64,000 nt of DNA from Ilyonectria destructans (taxonomy: Eukaryota > Ascomycota > Sordariomycetes > Hypocreales > Nectriaceae). The position numbers and the translations under genes are program-made. Numbering within the stretch: position 1 is the first letter of the stretch; the number at the start of each line of letters is the position of its first letter. Under the pieces are notes generated by a model. The model was given only the letters and a program-made list of their open reading frames with translations, had not been told where the DNA came from and did no database searches. Below are positions 51,470 through 61,265 of the stretch, one piece after another. The stretch lies in assembly GCA_020740775.1 (NCBI GenBank), contig JAHEWK010000018.1, forward strand, positions 496,001 to 560,000, in the 5' to 3' direction.

Positions 51470-52612
51470 CACGGGCCCGATGACGACCTCCTGTATGTAG
51501 CCGTACGACACGGCCACCTCGACATGGTTGAGGCGCCCTTCACGGACGGCCCCTACAGTAGTTCACTATTGCTGGACTTGCCCGTCAAGCCCGGGTACGT
51601 GGACGTGGCTCGCTATCTGATCGACGCCACTCCACGATGCAGCCTGGAGAGGGAATGATGACGTGGTGAAGGCGCTGCTGTCACGCGGGGCAAACCCAAA
51701 CGCATCCAGTCAAGATGGCAGCACGCCGTCCGCCGGGGTTCGTTGGATATAGCGGGATGCCTGCCAATGGAGGTCGTCGACACCAGGCCGTTCGGATGGC
51801 TGCTGCGAGACGTCTTAATGGCAAACTGGACGGAGAAGGTCACACGGCCCACTGCGGAAGCATTGATAGAATATGGCGACGACGGCATCCTCGACGCACT
51901 CGACTCTGCAGGCAACAGTCCGCTTGTCTTGGCCGTGCGGCGTCGATTGGATGCCGCACTCGTCGACCTACCTAGGGTACTTCTATCTTCTAACTAGTGA
52001 AACAGCAGGACACCCTCGCGGTTCGGAAGAGCTCGTGTGCGGCACGGTTCGCGCAAACCACTGCATCCCGTCCGGGGGTTCGGCCACCTACTACTTCGAG
52101 GTGGCAGCGGTCGAGGTCGGAGCCGAGAGCTGATATAGATATATATATGAGCTGGTAGGCATCGGCTTCTGCCAGGAGCAGGCGCCACTCGATCAGTTCG
52201 TGGGGTGGCCAGCCGGGTCCTGGGGCTATCACGCTGACCACGGACAGCTGTTGACGAACAGTAACGACGGCGAAATGACCGCCCCCAAGTATGAGTCAGG
52301 TGACGTCGTAGGCTGCGGCGTACATCTAAAGGACGGAACTGCCTTCTTCACCAAGAACAGCAAGCGACTAGGTGAGTTTTCTCAGCACCCATATACCTCT
52401 TGCGCACTTTGATGCCAAGCATCTACATACAAGAGCCAGTAAGAGGCCGGCTAACCACTTGCTGTTCTCTAACTAGGAGGTGCGGCCTTCCGCGACGTTC
52501 GTGGCCAGCTGTACCCAGCTGTGTCATTTCTAAGTCAGACCATTGGGGCTAAGTTGACAGTTAATTTTGCGGGACCATTTATGCACGCGGATGCGCTTAA
52601 AGACGTAAAGTA
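51470..52612 (+). pseudogene. Ankyrin-repeat/SPRY-domain relic
   Basis: In several frames: LLYVAVRHGHLDMVEA, VVKALLSRGANPNASS and ALIEYGDDGILDALDSAG are ankyrin repeats. TVRANHCIPSGGSATYYFEV, GIGFCQEQAPLDQFVGWPAG, GVHLKDGTAFFTKN and, after a likely intron (52371 to about 52477), AAFRDVRGQLYPAVSF are the successive strands of an SPRY/B30.2 domain. Frame changes and a stop at a TATATATA microsatellite (52134-52149) interrupt it. This was a large ankyrin-SPRY gene of the kind common in fungal accessory regions. It sits next to an AT-rich island. Confidence 0.6.
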
Positions 52613-52614
52613 AT

Positions 52615-52830
52615 AAGTTTAGATATTTACTATAAGAAATAATTAATATAAAAAATTATAAATAGTACTATTCTTACTTATATCAAGTTAATAAGTAAAT
52701 TTAAGCGTAGTAAAAATATTATTATTATAAACTTTACTATTTAAATTAGCTTTTTTAGTATTTTTATCATTATTGTTTATTATAGCTAGCATAGTTAATA
52801 TATTCTGCCCAGGCAAAATTATCTAGCATA
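52615..52830. repeat. AT-rich island, probably RIP-degraded
   Basis: Roughly 200 bp dominated by TTA/TAA/ATA, directly after the SPRY relic. The sequence character is very different from the flanking coding DNA. No surviving ORF. Confidence 0.45.
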
Positions 52831-53115
52831 GGGATAAGTTGATACTCGCCTTGGAAAATAACATTTCAGTTGATCTGTATTCTCTTGCTGTCAGACCGTC
52901 AGCAAACTAAGCATAACGGCGATTCTGCAGAAAAGGCTGAAACAGTAACTGCGGTGGGTGTCGCCGGAGGGGACGTGTATATATTTTTACTTGAGGCAGT
53001 TGGTTGTCTGTTCAGTGAACGACGCAGTGGAGGGTAGATGATGATTCTGTTGCTTAAATTTGAGAATAATCAATGTTTCTTATGGAAGCAACGAGTAGCG
53101 ACATATTTTCACCAT

Positions 53116-54930
53116 TCACCACATATTTCTTCCTGTCTTGACTACAGTGTGAAATCCATCAAGTTCGTCTCCGAGCTTCACAATCAAATCTAGCAGCATT
53201 TGATCACATCCAGCACCTCCGATAATTCCGATGCTCACTGGCAGCTGCTCCTCACGCATGCTCACCTTTGAGTCGAAAGAACGAGCCCCAATAGGCACTG
53301 CGTAATCTGGAAGCCCAGCTGCAGCTGCTTGCAAGGTGTTGACATACGCCGATGAAGACGTGAGGGGAGAAGTGTTGAGTGACTCGTCTCGATACAATTC
53401 AAGGCCTGGTCCAAGTGGGTATAAAACCAGGGCTTCCTCACAAGACGGTAACAGCTGCGAGGTAAACCACTCTCTGTAGACTTGGAGATGACGAACCGCA
53501 TTTTCGTAGCTCTCATCATCAATTTGAGCAGCAAAAGCAAGGCCGCTGCGAGGGACCGGGTTGACGAAAGGAAATCGCCCGAATTCCTCCTGGTAGTCGG
53601 CGATGAAGGGTTGTCCAAGGGCCCGGAACTGATCCCTGACCAAAACTAGAGGATAGTCACTGATGAAAGCAGCGATACCTTCCTTGTTGCCCGTGTGATG
53701 AATGAAGGAATTGTTTGTATTGACATGCTCCACTCTGGCTTCTAGAAGAGCAGAAAGGCCATCGATGAACTTTTCGAAGATGGGCATGGATGTTTTGTTC
53801 GGGGATGGCCAGAACTCCTGCGGCAAGATGATCCTCTGGGGAAATCTGGTGTAGTTGGCCTTTTTCTCGAGCCAACCCTCGTATGCTGTTCGTAGAAGCC
53901 TTGCATCCCGGGCGATCAAACCGGGTGTGTCCATCCTTGCCGAGACAGGGAGAATTCCATCCAGAGGCAAGCTCGCATTAGTGATTCGAAGGCCGAAAAG
54001 GCCGTTCGCCATGGATGGCCCTCGAATGGACCCAGTGGTATCAGTTCCCGTACCAAGGTCTAGCCAGTCGTACGACGCCAGGGCTGCTCCTGTGCCGCAG
54101 GAAGACGAAGAGGGGCTCTGGTACCCATCACCTCTGGGGTTGAATGGCGCAAGTTGGTCCACGTAATTTGCTGTAGGCACCTCACCGGCGGCGAATTGGG
54201 CTGTCTTGAGCTTGCCGACGATGACAGCACCGAGACTGATGAGGCGCTGGAGGGAGAGGGCTGTCTCAGTTGCAGGCGGATAGAGGGCGAAGTATGCTCT
54301 GGAGCCGGCCCCCGTCTTGATCCCCTTGAGGTTGAAGATGTCCTTGACGCCAAGACGCAAGCCGGAGAGAGGCCTCTCGGGCGATGGCTTTGGGTAGTAA
54401 TGGCGTGAAGGAACGGGAATACTGAGTGCCCCGTTGACGCTTTCGCCGACTGCGGCAGTAGATGGCAAATATGTTCCATCCTCACCCTCAATCACAGCCT
54501 GACTAAAGGCCATGTTGTCGTCAACGTAGAGTCTGTAGACTCGGGTCAAGTCACCAGAGGGATGCAGGAAATATGGCCCAGATGGCAGGTTTCCGGTTGA
54601 AGTTAATATGAGTGTGGTGGTACCGGTGGACTTGAGGTAACGCTTGATGCTAGCCGACACTTTTGCTTTTGCGTGGAGAATCAGTGTCGGGAGGAAAGAT
54701 TTCGACATGACGTCGTCCCCGTTTAGTAGATTGTCAAGCTGCTGTTCTAGATCTTCGACCTTCGACGGGAAGTCACTAAGATAGGTGACGGGCAAGACAT
54801 TGCTGAATTTGGACTTGAGGACGTTGACGGACCCTGCAATGGTATCTGGGGAGTAGTAGGTCGTGGCATTGAATTGAAGAACGGTCGATGCTCCAACAAA
54901 GCCAGCGAAGGCTAAAATAGAAAATATCAT
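53116..54930 (-). CDS. Secreted amidase-signature family protein
   Basis: 604 residues from the Met at 54930, chosen because it starts a signal peptide (MIFSILAFAGFVGAS); the frame is open 75 codons further upstream without protein-like sequence. The Ser-cisSer-Lys triad is visible: Lys196 in GVKDIF, Ser277 in SSSSCGTG and Ser301 in GTDTTGSIRGPS, spaced 81 and 24 residues, normal for the family. An unusually long N-terminal extension (about residues 20-180) precedes the domain. It hydrolyses an amide bond outside the cell or in the secretory route; substrate unknown. Related fungal amidases are often found near secondary-metabolite or detoxification genes, and a secreted GMC oxidoreductase lies upstream. 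Confidence 0.85.
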   Translation of the reverse strand: MIFSILAFAGFVGASTVLQFNATTYYSPDTIAGSVNVLKSKFSNVLPVTYLSDFPSKVEDLEQQLDNLLNGDDVMSKSFLPTLILHAKAKVSASIKRYLKSTGTTTLILTSTGNLPSGPYFLHPSGDLTRVYRLYVDDNMAFSQAVIEGEDGTYLPSTAAVGESVNGALSIPVPSRHYYPKPSPERPLSGLRLGVKDIFNLKGIKTGAGSRAYFALYPPATETALSLQRLISLGAVIVGKLKTAQFAAGEVPTANYVDQLAPFNPRGDGYQSPSSSSCGTGAALASYDWLDLGTGTDTTGSIRGPSMANGLFGLRITNASLPLDGILPVSARMDTPGLIARDARLLRTAYEGWLEKKANYTRFPQRIILPQEFWPSPNKTSMPIFEKFIDGLSALLEARVEHVNTNNSFIHHTGNKEGIAAFISDYPLVLVRDQFRALGQPFIADYQEEFGRFPFVNPVPRSGLAFAAQIDDESYENAVRHLQVYREWFTSQLLPSCEEALVLYPLGPGLELYRDESLNTSPLTSSSAYVNTLQAAAAGLPDYAVPIGARSFDSKVSMREEQLPVSIGIIGGAGCDQMLLDLIVKLGDELDGFHTVVKTGRNMW

Positions 54931-55307
54931 TGTGATCAAGTCTTTTGCACCGGGATGTATTCTTGGATAGCAGGAAAATGTGTTGAACGATGGAATATCA
55001 ATCATGCTGAGCAGCCAACAGGAAATGACAGGAAGAATGAAGGGACGCGATACGACATTTAAATGATTGACGAGTCTCTCTGTTACAAATGAAAACGAAA
55101 TGTATGACTGAACATCTGTCGGTGTACAAAATCCCGCCGTGTTTGCCGGGCGCAAGGTATTCCCTCATATCAAGCTATAGGGTTGCTACATTGACGAGGA
55201 TACCAGAGCGAAGTGAGCACTAGACTAATGCAGCTTCCCGAAGCGATTAATTCGAGAGCATTATGAAACGAAACTCCACTCTGAACTGATCCCCCTCCAA
55301 GAGCCAC
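54931..55307. other. Promoter of the amidase
   Basis: About 380 bp upstream of the amidase start; no gene. The frame of the amidase stays open to 55155, but without signal-peptide character, so it is treated as leader. Confidence 0.45.
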
Positions 55308-55575
55308 TCTCACCTGAACCAACCGAATGGCCCATCAAAAACGACCTTGGCGCTGGTGATGTTGACGCCGGGCACAGTCTTGACTTTGACTGCTTTCCAG
55401 CCTGGCTCCATGGGCGCTACCCCCCGACGGTTTGGCGTAGCCAGTTCGCAACCGCACCGAGAGCGTAATGATTGAAACTTGTCATAGATCTAGGGTTGGT
55501 GCTTTGGTCTGGGAGCATGCTGTCTTATCGTTCCCACGTCGTAGTAGCTCTCATCGTGATGGGGTACAACCAGCT
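55308..55575 (-). pseudogene. 3'-end relic of a GH78 alpha-L-rhamnosidase
   Basis: The minus strand reads SWLYPITMRATTTWER, a TAA where WERW is expected, DSMLPDQS, MTSFNHYALGAVANWL and, after a one-base shift in a G run (about 55422-55427), VAPMEPGWKAVKVKTVPG and ITSAKVVFDGPFGW. These are the catalytic-base region and C-terminal beta domain of classical secreted-type GH78 enzymes, unlike the divergent GH78-type gene at 21.3 kb. Trp to stop and Gly to Arg both need G-to-A changes, as RIP would make. Only about 85 codons remain. Confidence 0.7.
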
Positions 55576-55880
55576 TCAACCCAGTAAGCTGATTCCGGGT
55601 CACTACTACCGGCATCCCTTGCGCATAGAAGAACAACCCAGGGGTTGGGAGTTGTGAATCGTCTCCGTAGCGGAGCATGTCGCATAACTCTTCTATATAA
55701 CTGCTTTCCTGCTTCAGTGTCGTGCTTGGCTACGAAGATCGAGATATACTTGCCCTGGGCGTAAGCCTACTGTATAATAGCTGCTATATTCAGGTCCCAT
55801 CTATCTTGGTTTAGAGGTGCAATTGCCCTCAGTCTATTAGTAAAAGAGAGTTGGGATACTTGGTTATATAGATGACGATA
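55568..55880 (-). mobile_element. Helitron-type (PIF1-like) helicase remnant
   Basis: The minus strand reads APLNQDRWDLNIAAII, a TAG, AQGKYISIFVAKHDTEAG, a frameshift, then EELCDMLRYGDDSQLPTP, GLFFYAQGMPVVVTRNQ and TGLKLV. This order (PLNxxRW ... PGLFxYxxGMPVxVTxN ... GLKLVNG) is that of PIF1-family helicases, in fungi most often from Helitrons or their non-autonomous derivatives. It is broken by at least one stop and one frameshift and ends within 8 bp of the GH78 relic on the same strand. Confidence 0.55.
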
Positions 55881-56504
55881 TAGCTGTCCGAAACAAATCA
55901 TCTTTTCAAGATCTCGAGAAGCGAATTCGGATGACGGGGCCAAATAGTTCCGTAAATCCCAATATCAGCTCAGATTCCGTGACTCTAGAGACTGAAGATC
56001 AGAATGCTGTTACAAAGGATCCTTGGGCACGGTAAACCAAGCCGGAACTGCCTTCATTCATAACTCATTCAAGGTTAAAACTTAATCATTTTACATCTCC
56101 GTCAGAGTACTCTCTGGGTAACAAGGCCAGCCAGGAATATTCACTAGACTGGCAACGCTGACTTTTGGGGTTACTTGATCCTTCCGCACCGCTTTGGAAC
56201 ATGTCAACCATAACTGCGCATGCATTTCACAGACAAATTAATCACTCAAGTCATTTGTTTGGACAGAATGGGCTTGGTGGGCTTAAGGAAATGGAAGTCG
56301 CCGGGAAACAGTACCACCACGAAGAAAATCATAGGTGTGGCCCTGGTTACTACGGCAACACCGGTGCTTGCTGCGGTGGAAGTTTTCAGTCGGTAGAACC
56401 TCTTATGATATATTCAAGTATCTAATGGACACTCGAGGTCCTGGAAACTGCGATGACTACTATATACCCCCACAACATCGCGTTTACCTGATATCCCTTT
56501 ATTC
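55881..56504. other. Intergenic, no supported gene
   Basis: A plus-strand ORF at 56165-56425 encodes a Cys-rich string (CGPGYYGNTGACCGG) that vaguely recalls carbohydrate-binding or toxin-like cysteine modules, but it lacks a signal peptide and overlaps the 3' region of the GMC gene. I do not call it a gene. Confidence 0.4.
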
Positions 56505-58784
56505 TCAACCACTCTTGATAATGTCGGCAGCCTGTAAATCTCAAGTCAGTATGCTTTCTAAAAGATGAGACAATCTCCACTTACCCTCTCAGCAACGGCA
56601 TATACAGTCGTCATAGTATGAGAAGCTGGCAACAAAGGCATCACACTAGCATCAACAATTCGGAGTCCCTGCACACCATAGACCTTGAGCTTCCCATCAA
56701 CAACGCCGCCCTCTTCTCTCTTGCCCATCTTGCAGGAGCCAGCTGGGTGAAAGAGAGTCGAAGAGCTTGACCGGATGAACTGCTCCAGATCCGCATCACT
56801 CGCCACACTTGCTCCAGGTACAACTTCGAAAGGCTGAAGGGACGCAATTGCCGACGTAGCGACAAGTGTTCGGGTGAATCTCACACCTTCTGCGAGGATT
56901 TTCACGTCCAAGGGATTTCGGAGCAGGCCAGAATCGGCGATGGGAGCATCGAAGATATTGGCGGACGATGCCTTCACGCTACCACGTGAGTAAGGATGTT
57001 GTAGGCCGAGGACAAAGACACCGTCCGCCCAGATGGCCTCGAGGATTGCCGAATCCGTTTTGGTCAACTTGTCGTTCAGAACCGATTGCTGTTTTCGATA
57101 GCCCTTCACAACTTGGGCAGGAGTGCCCGCAGGTAGAAAGGTTGTGCCATCCTGGGCAACGGCTTCGGCATGAATGCTGGCGCTGTTTTTCGAGTAGGTT
57201 GAGAGAGGCAAGAAGGCCAAGAAGTCTCCAGTTGGTGAAGTGTAGGGACCTTGCCTCTGATTGTCATACTGAGCTCGTGCCTCAGCAGCAAACGTAGCAT
57301 TACTGGTCAAATTGTTGCTTGTCAAAGGTGCGGTGACTAATGTATGGTTAGAAACTTAAACCAGATAGCTCGAAAGAGACTTCATCACATACTGACGTTG
57401 ACCACGGCGAGCAAAACGTGGTCCTGCAAATTCTGGCCGACGGCTGGGAGGTCGACAACCGTGGTAACGTTGATGCTAGAAAGAGTGGCTGGATTGCCAA
57501 TACCAGATACCTGCAGGATCTGAGGAGTGTGAATCGAGCCAGCTGCCAAGATGGCTTCCTTCTTGACACACACGGACTGACGAGCACCGTTTTTAGAGGC
57601 GGCGTACTGCAATTTTGGCTTGTTAGCGGTTTGTTTTGCCGAGGGGGGTTAACTGTGTGGCAGCTCTGACCTCTACATCAGTCACCTTCACAGCGCCGGA
57701 AATCTTCTGGGTAACGATGCGCGTTACTTGTTGCCCGGTGATCAAGTGGAGGTTTTGGCGTTTGGTGAAGTTATTGTAGTAGGCTTCTCGGGCTGAAGAG
57801 CGAGTTTCTGTCACGGGGTCTTGGTTATGAGGGCAAAAGTATCCACCGATGGGACTGCCGTTGGCTTGGTCCTTTGCAATTGGAATGTTTAGTTCCTTTA
57901 AAGCGCCGACCATGTTTTCTATTGAGTGCAAAGAATCGGTCGTCAGACACCATTATCTTGTTAAAATCTTCGAAGGGTTCGGATTTCTTACTCGTTGTCG
58001 GCCAGAAGAAAGGTGAATAGGTAGAATGCATATATCCGGAAGTACCATGAGCAGCAGCGTCATATGTTATATTGTACTCGGCCGCGATGGCGGCGGTTGC
58101 GGGTGTGAATTTCTCATTCTATGCAAGCACACTTGTTAGTCTCCCTGTGGGTCAAATCATTTCATCGAAGGCGAGCGGATGAGACTGACTTTCTTAAAGT
58201 ACGGCAACAGGGCACTCCAGTTCCAGCCGTCATTTCCAAGTGTTGCCCAGCGATCGTAATCCGACTTGGACCCTCGGTCGAAGACCATACGGTTCAGCTT
58301 AGTAGATCCTCCTACGACTTTGCCCTGCGGAATGGACACGTTTCGACCGCCGAGTGAATCGCTTGCGACGTAGGTTAGATTCCAGTCGTATTTTGTTCCT
58401 ACGGCGCCGCCGGCGAGGCCCGGGATGGTGACAAAGTCCTCATTTGCGTCACTGTGCACTGGTGAGCTGACTGAGCTACGGGGCAGTGGTTGGACACTTT
58501 AGCTTACAGGACTCCGGCTTCGATAACTAGAACAGTCACATCTAGCAGTACTTGTAAGCAGATGATCTAGCGAATCCCATGAATTGATGGGTTGCCCTAC
58601 CGGGATTCTCCGACAATCGGTTTGCGACTGTGAGACCGGAAGCACCACCGCCCACTACGACATAGTCGTATGCGGTGAGTAGTTGTTGGGCTCTTGTCTT
58701 GTATTGGCCTGGGAAGGCTGGAGAGGCCAGAGCTCCTTGTGCTGAAAGAAACACGGCCACAGCGGCCAATTTAGAGATACCCAT
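56505..58784 (-). CDS. GMC-family FAD oxidoreductase, secreted, eight exons
   Basis: Exons 58784-58601, 58541-58508, 58451-58190, 58118-57992, 57918-57671, 57606-57393, 57336-56585 and 56531-56505 close in phase to 615 residues. Signal peptide MGISKLAAVAVFLSAQGALA. FAD-binding VVVGGGASGLTVANRL and VLVIEAG; GMC signature 1 as GKVVGGSTKLNRMV (usual GGSSxxN); signature 2 GSIHTPQILQVSGIG; C-terminal catalytic pair in HPAGSCKMG and SHTMTTVYAVAE. The last exon is only 27 nt (AADIIKSG); ignoring it would end the protein at 56558 with a non-family tail. It oxidises an alcohol or sugar using FAD outside the cell, delivering electrons to O2 or quinones; aryl-alcohol or glucose-type substrates are possible. 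Confidence 0.85.
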
Positions 58785-60698
58785 GGTTAAGAGAGTGTTA
58801 TATTGATTCTTAATCACGTGGGAACGGAGGGATGATCATGTCGTCGAAGCGATGATCACAGTGGCCGGACAGGCGTATATGTATACCTATTGGCTCCTTC
58901 CCAATTCATCATGACACTGCGCCTCTCATACGCTTCTGGAAGCGTTACGGCTTCTTCTGGCCGCCTGTTCGGCAATGCTACCTTTGCCATGTGCCGACCC
59001 ACGAACTTTAGGCTCCACAAACGACATTACAGGGGAGGATAAGGACCGAGGTACCCGAATTGAAACGATGGCCGAGTCTAGAAAAGGTTAAAACCACATT
59101 AACCGTCCATGCTCCCTGTGATTTTTTATCCGAAACAGGTAGGTAATGCTTCTGTAAGCAGCGCAAGAGGCAGTGCAGGAATATTAACTGGAGCCTTTTG
59201 AACCAAATAACATCATCTTTAATTCCCTTCCCTCCCTTCCCAACTCTATTTTACCCGAGGCCATGCTAACCGAGGGGCTATTGCCAGTTTTGTCAGTAGT
59301 CAAGGGTCTTGGCTCAGCATAAGTTGCATCCTAGCCCAAATCGGACACGGCTTAATTTGAATCCCGTCACAATTGTGGCGTGTAAATGGTTGTCCATATA
59401 GCCTACCCTGTAGAATAAGAGTTCGGGACGGTGCGTCTTAAATTGACAGTTTAGCTGAATGCTTTCTGTCAGGTACCGTCAATGCAGGTCGCCTTACTCG
59501 GAATTTTTACCTCATTCGTCCGCATGATTATGCCGTTAACGGTATCGCGTATCGTATTAACGGCAAGTGCGGGCCGTCCTTGAAGTGTAAGGATATTTCC
59601 TTGGATGCCATCGTCGACGGTGGCTATGAGGTCATCCCTGTCCTTAGCCTTGTTTCTTGGCTCGCGTCGGCTGAGCGGCATGCTAAGCCTACGCTACTAG
59701 CTATAGGCCTCATGGTGCTGTGGACGGTGGTTTTTACTTATTATGGGGGTTGCACAGCTTGAACAATCGAGCCAGCTTTAGCGACAATGGTAGGATGGGA
59801 ACAGATCGATCATCATATGCGTGCTACCCTCAATACTGCACGTCAGCTAAGACTCTAATCTAGAAAACCCCTGGTAGGAATTATGTGAGCCAGGCTGGTG
59901 CTTGAGTTTTAGGTAGAGCTGAGCTGAAGCATAAGCTTGGCCAGGGCGCAAAGCTAAGCCCGCCACCCTCTATTTCGCACGTGTTTCGTTCAAGGGAGAC
60001 TCTCCCCAGTGCGCAGGCTCCAATCGTATTAAAATGTTCCAGTGAATGGCGTCACTATCCCAGGGACCCATCTTCGGTAAGCCGGGTCGCCGGGAGTCCC
60101 ATCAATCTCAATTGATTGGTGTAGATGACTAAAGGGAGCAGAAGAATTGTCGCTCATAAAGATCGTGTACAGATACCTCCCTGATATGCTAGCCCTAACT
60201 GTTACCTAACTTGCGAATTCGGAACATCTGCCTCTATTGGACACACAGTACCCTGCTTTGCAACAGTCAAGTCGATTGGGCTAATACTGTTAATGGTGGT
60301 TTTTGGTGGGGTTTAGGGCTTTATGTAATGGCATGATGAGGAAGAGAGTAGAGCGTATGCTCAAAGGAAAGCAAGCCGCACTGGGGGGGAGACACGAGGA
60401 ACAGCACGGCAACATCTTTGGCTATGTCCAGGGAGACGGGTGCTACCGACATTAGTATCTCGTTTGTCTAAGCACATACGTCTTTGCTTTCTTCATAGTT
60501 AATTGGAGAGAAATATCGACATTATATTTTTCTTCAGTCTAATGATTGAGTAGGTAATATTGCAGAAATTGTAAAAATGAGACCTAAACTCCACTCTGGC
60601 CCTCCAAATGTTGCAGATAATAAAATACAAGATAAATAATCTTGTCGGAAAAATAGAAGTAAAGCTCGACTTAAGACATCCACTACCCAGTACAGGAA
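58785..60698. other. Intergenic, 1.9 kb, mostly empty
   Basis: Divergent from nothing obvious: the promoter of the GMC gene lies at its left end and the 3' region of the But2-domain gene at its right end. One coding-looking stretch at about 59440-59761 (plus) is listed separately; otherwise I see no gene, RNA or repeat. Confidence 0.45.
59440..59761 (+). pseudogene. Possible 3'-exon remnant with a C-terminal membrane segment
   Basis: About 107 codons without a stop, from just after a TAA at about 59440 to TGA at 59759-59761. The peptide reads NFYLIRPHDYAVNGIAYRIN, LDAIVDGGYEVIPVLSLVSW, then a hydrophobic helix LLAIGLMVLWTVVFTYY close to the end. It looks like the C-terminus of a membrane-anchored enzyme. 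A possible acceptor (TTCTGTCAG) precedes it, but no upstream exon is recognisable, so it is probably a remnant. Family not recognised. Confidence 0.3.
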
Positions 60699-61265
60699 TT
60701 AAGAAGAGTAAGCAATTCGAAGGCCATCGCCGGTAGTGGGGTTCCAATTGATAGAGTCAAAGTCATAGACTCCAACCAGCTCAAAGGCCTCCCGGGTGCC
60801 TGGCTCCTTGCACGGAGTCTTAGCGGTAAGGTAGGTGCTATATGTCGCGTCCCAGGTGGCCTTAGACCCGGGGACAACCGAGATGCGACCCAAATGTATG
60901 TTGCGCTGGTTTCCGGGACCCCAGCCGCTAGTAGGGCCTGGCGCTGGGCTGCTGCTTCTGAAGACGTCGAGCTTCTTGCTCCCCGCAGGACTGGCAGTCG
61001 AGGGAAGGGTGAATTCGAACCAGCATTTCATGCCACGAGCGGCAGCAGGGTAGGTGAATGTCATCAAAGCAGTCTGGTCCTTGCCACCATTGCCGGAATT
61101 TTTATAAACCTCGACGAGGCTTGTAGTAGCGGCGATGGCACCATTGATGGTTGAGTACTGCCAGGTAGCTGAAGGGCTGAAGACACCCGAGCCACGGGCC
61201 TCGAGAGGGGCAGCCAGAACAGAAGTGGCAGCGACGGCGGCCGAAATGATAGATTTGAGAAGCAT
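60699..61265 (-). CDS. Secreted But2 C-terminal-domain protein
   Basis: 188 residues from the ATG at 61263-61265, the Met that begins a signal peptide (MLLKSIISAAVAATSVLAAP). An upstream open frame of 50 codons is 5' leader. The body matches the fungal extracellular domain first described from S. pombe But2: TALMTFTYPAAARGMKCWFE, LDVFRSSSPA, GPGNQRNIHLGRISV, ATWDATYSTYLTAKTPC and FELVGVYDFDSINWNP. It has two Cys that may pair. These proteins are common secreted products of plant-associated fungi, with no proven activity; a cell-surface or host-interaction role is speculation. Confidence 0.85.
   Translation of the reverse strand: MLLKSIISAAVAATSVLAAPLEARGSGVFSPSATWQYSTINGAIAATTSLVEVYKNSGNGGKDQTALMTFTYPAAARGMKCWFEFTLPSTASPAGSKKLDVFRSSSPAPGPTSGWGPGNQRNIHLGRISVVPGSKATWDATYSTYLTAKTPCKEPGTREAFELVGVYDFDSINWNPTTGDGLRIAYSS

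Noticed and set aside
56165..56425. Cys-rich plus-strand ORF (CGPGYYGNTGACCGG)
   Set aside because: No signal peptide, no complete cysteine framework, and it runs into the 3' region of the GMC gene.
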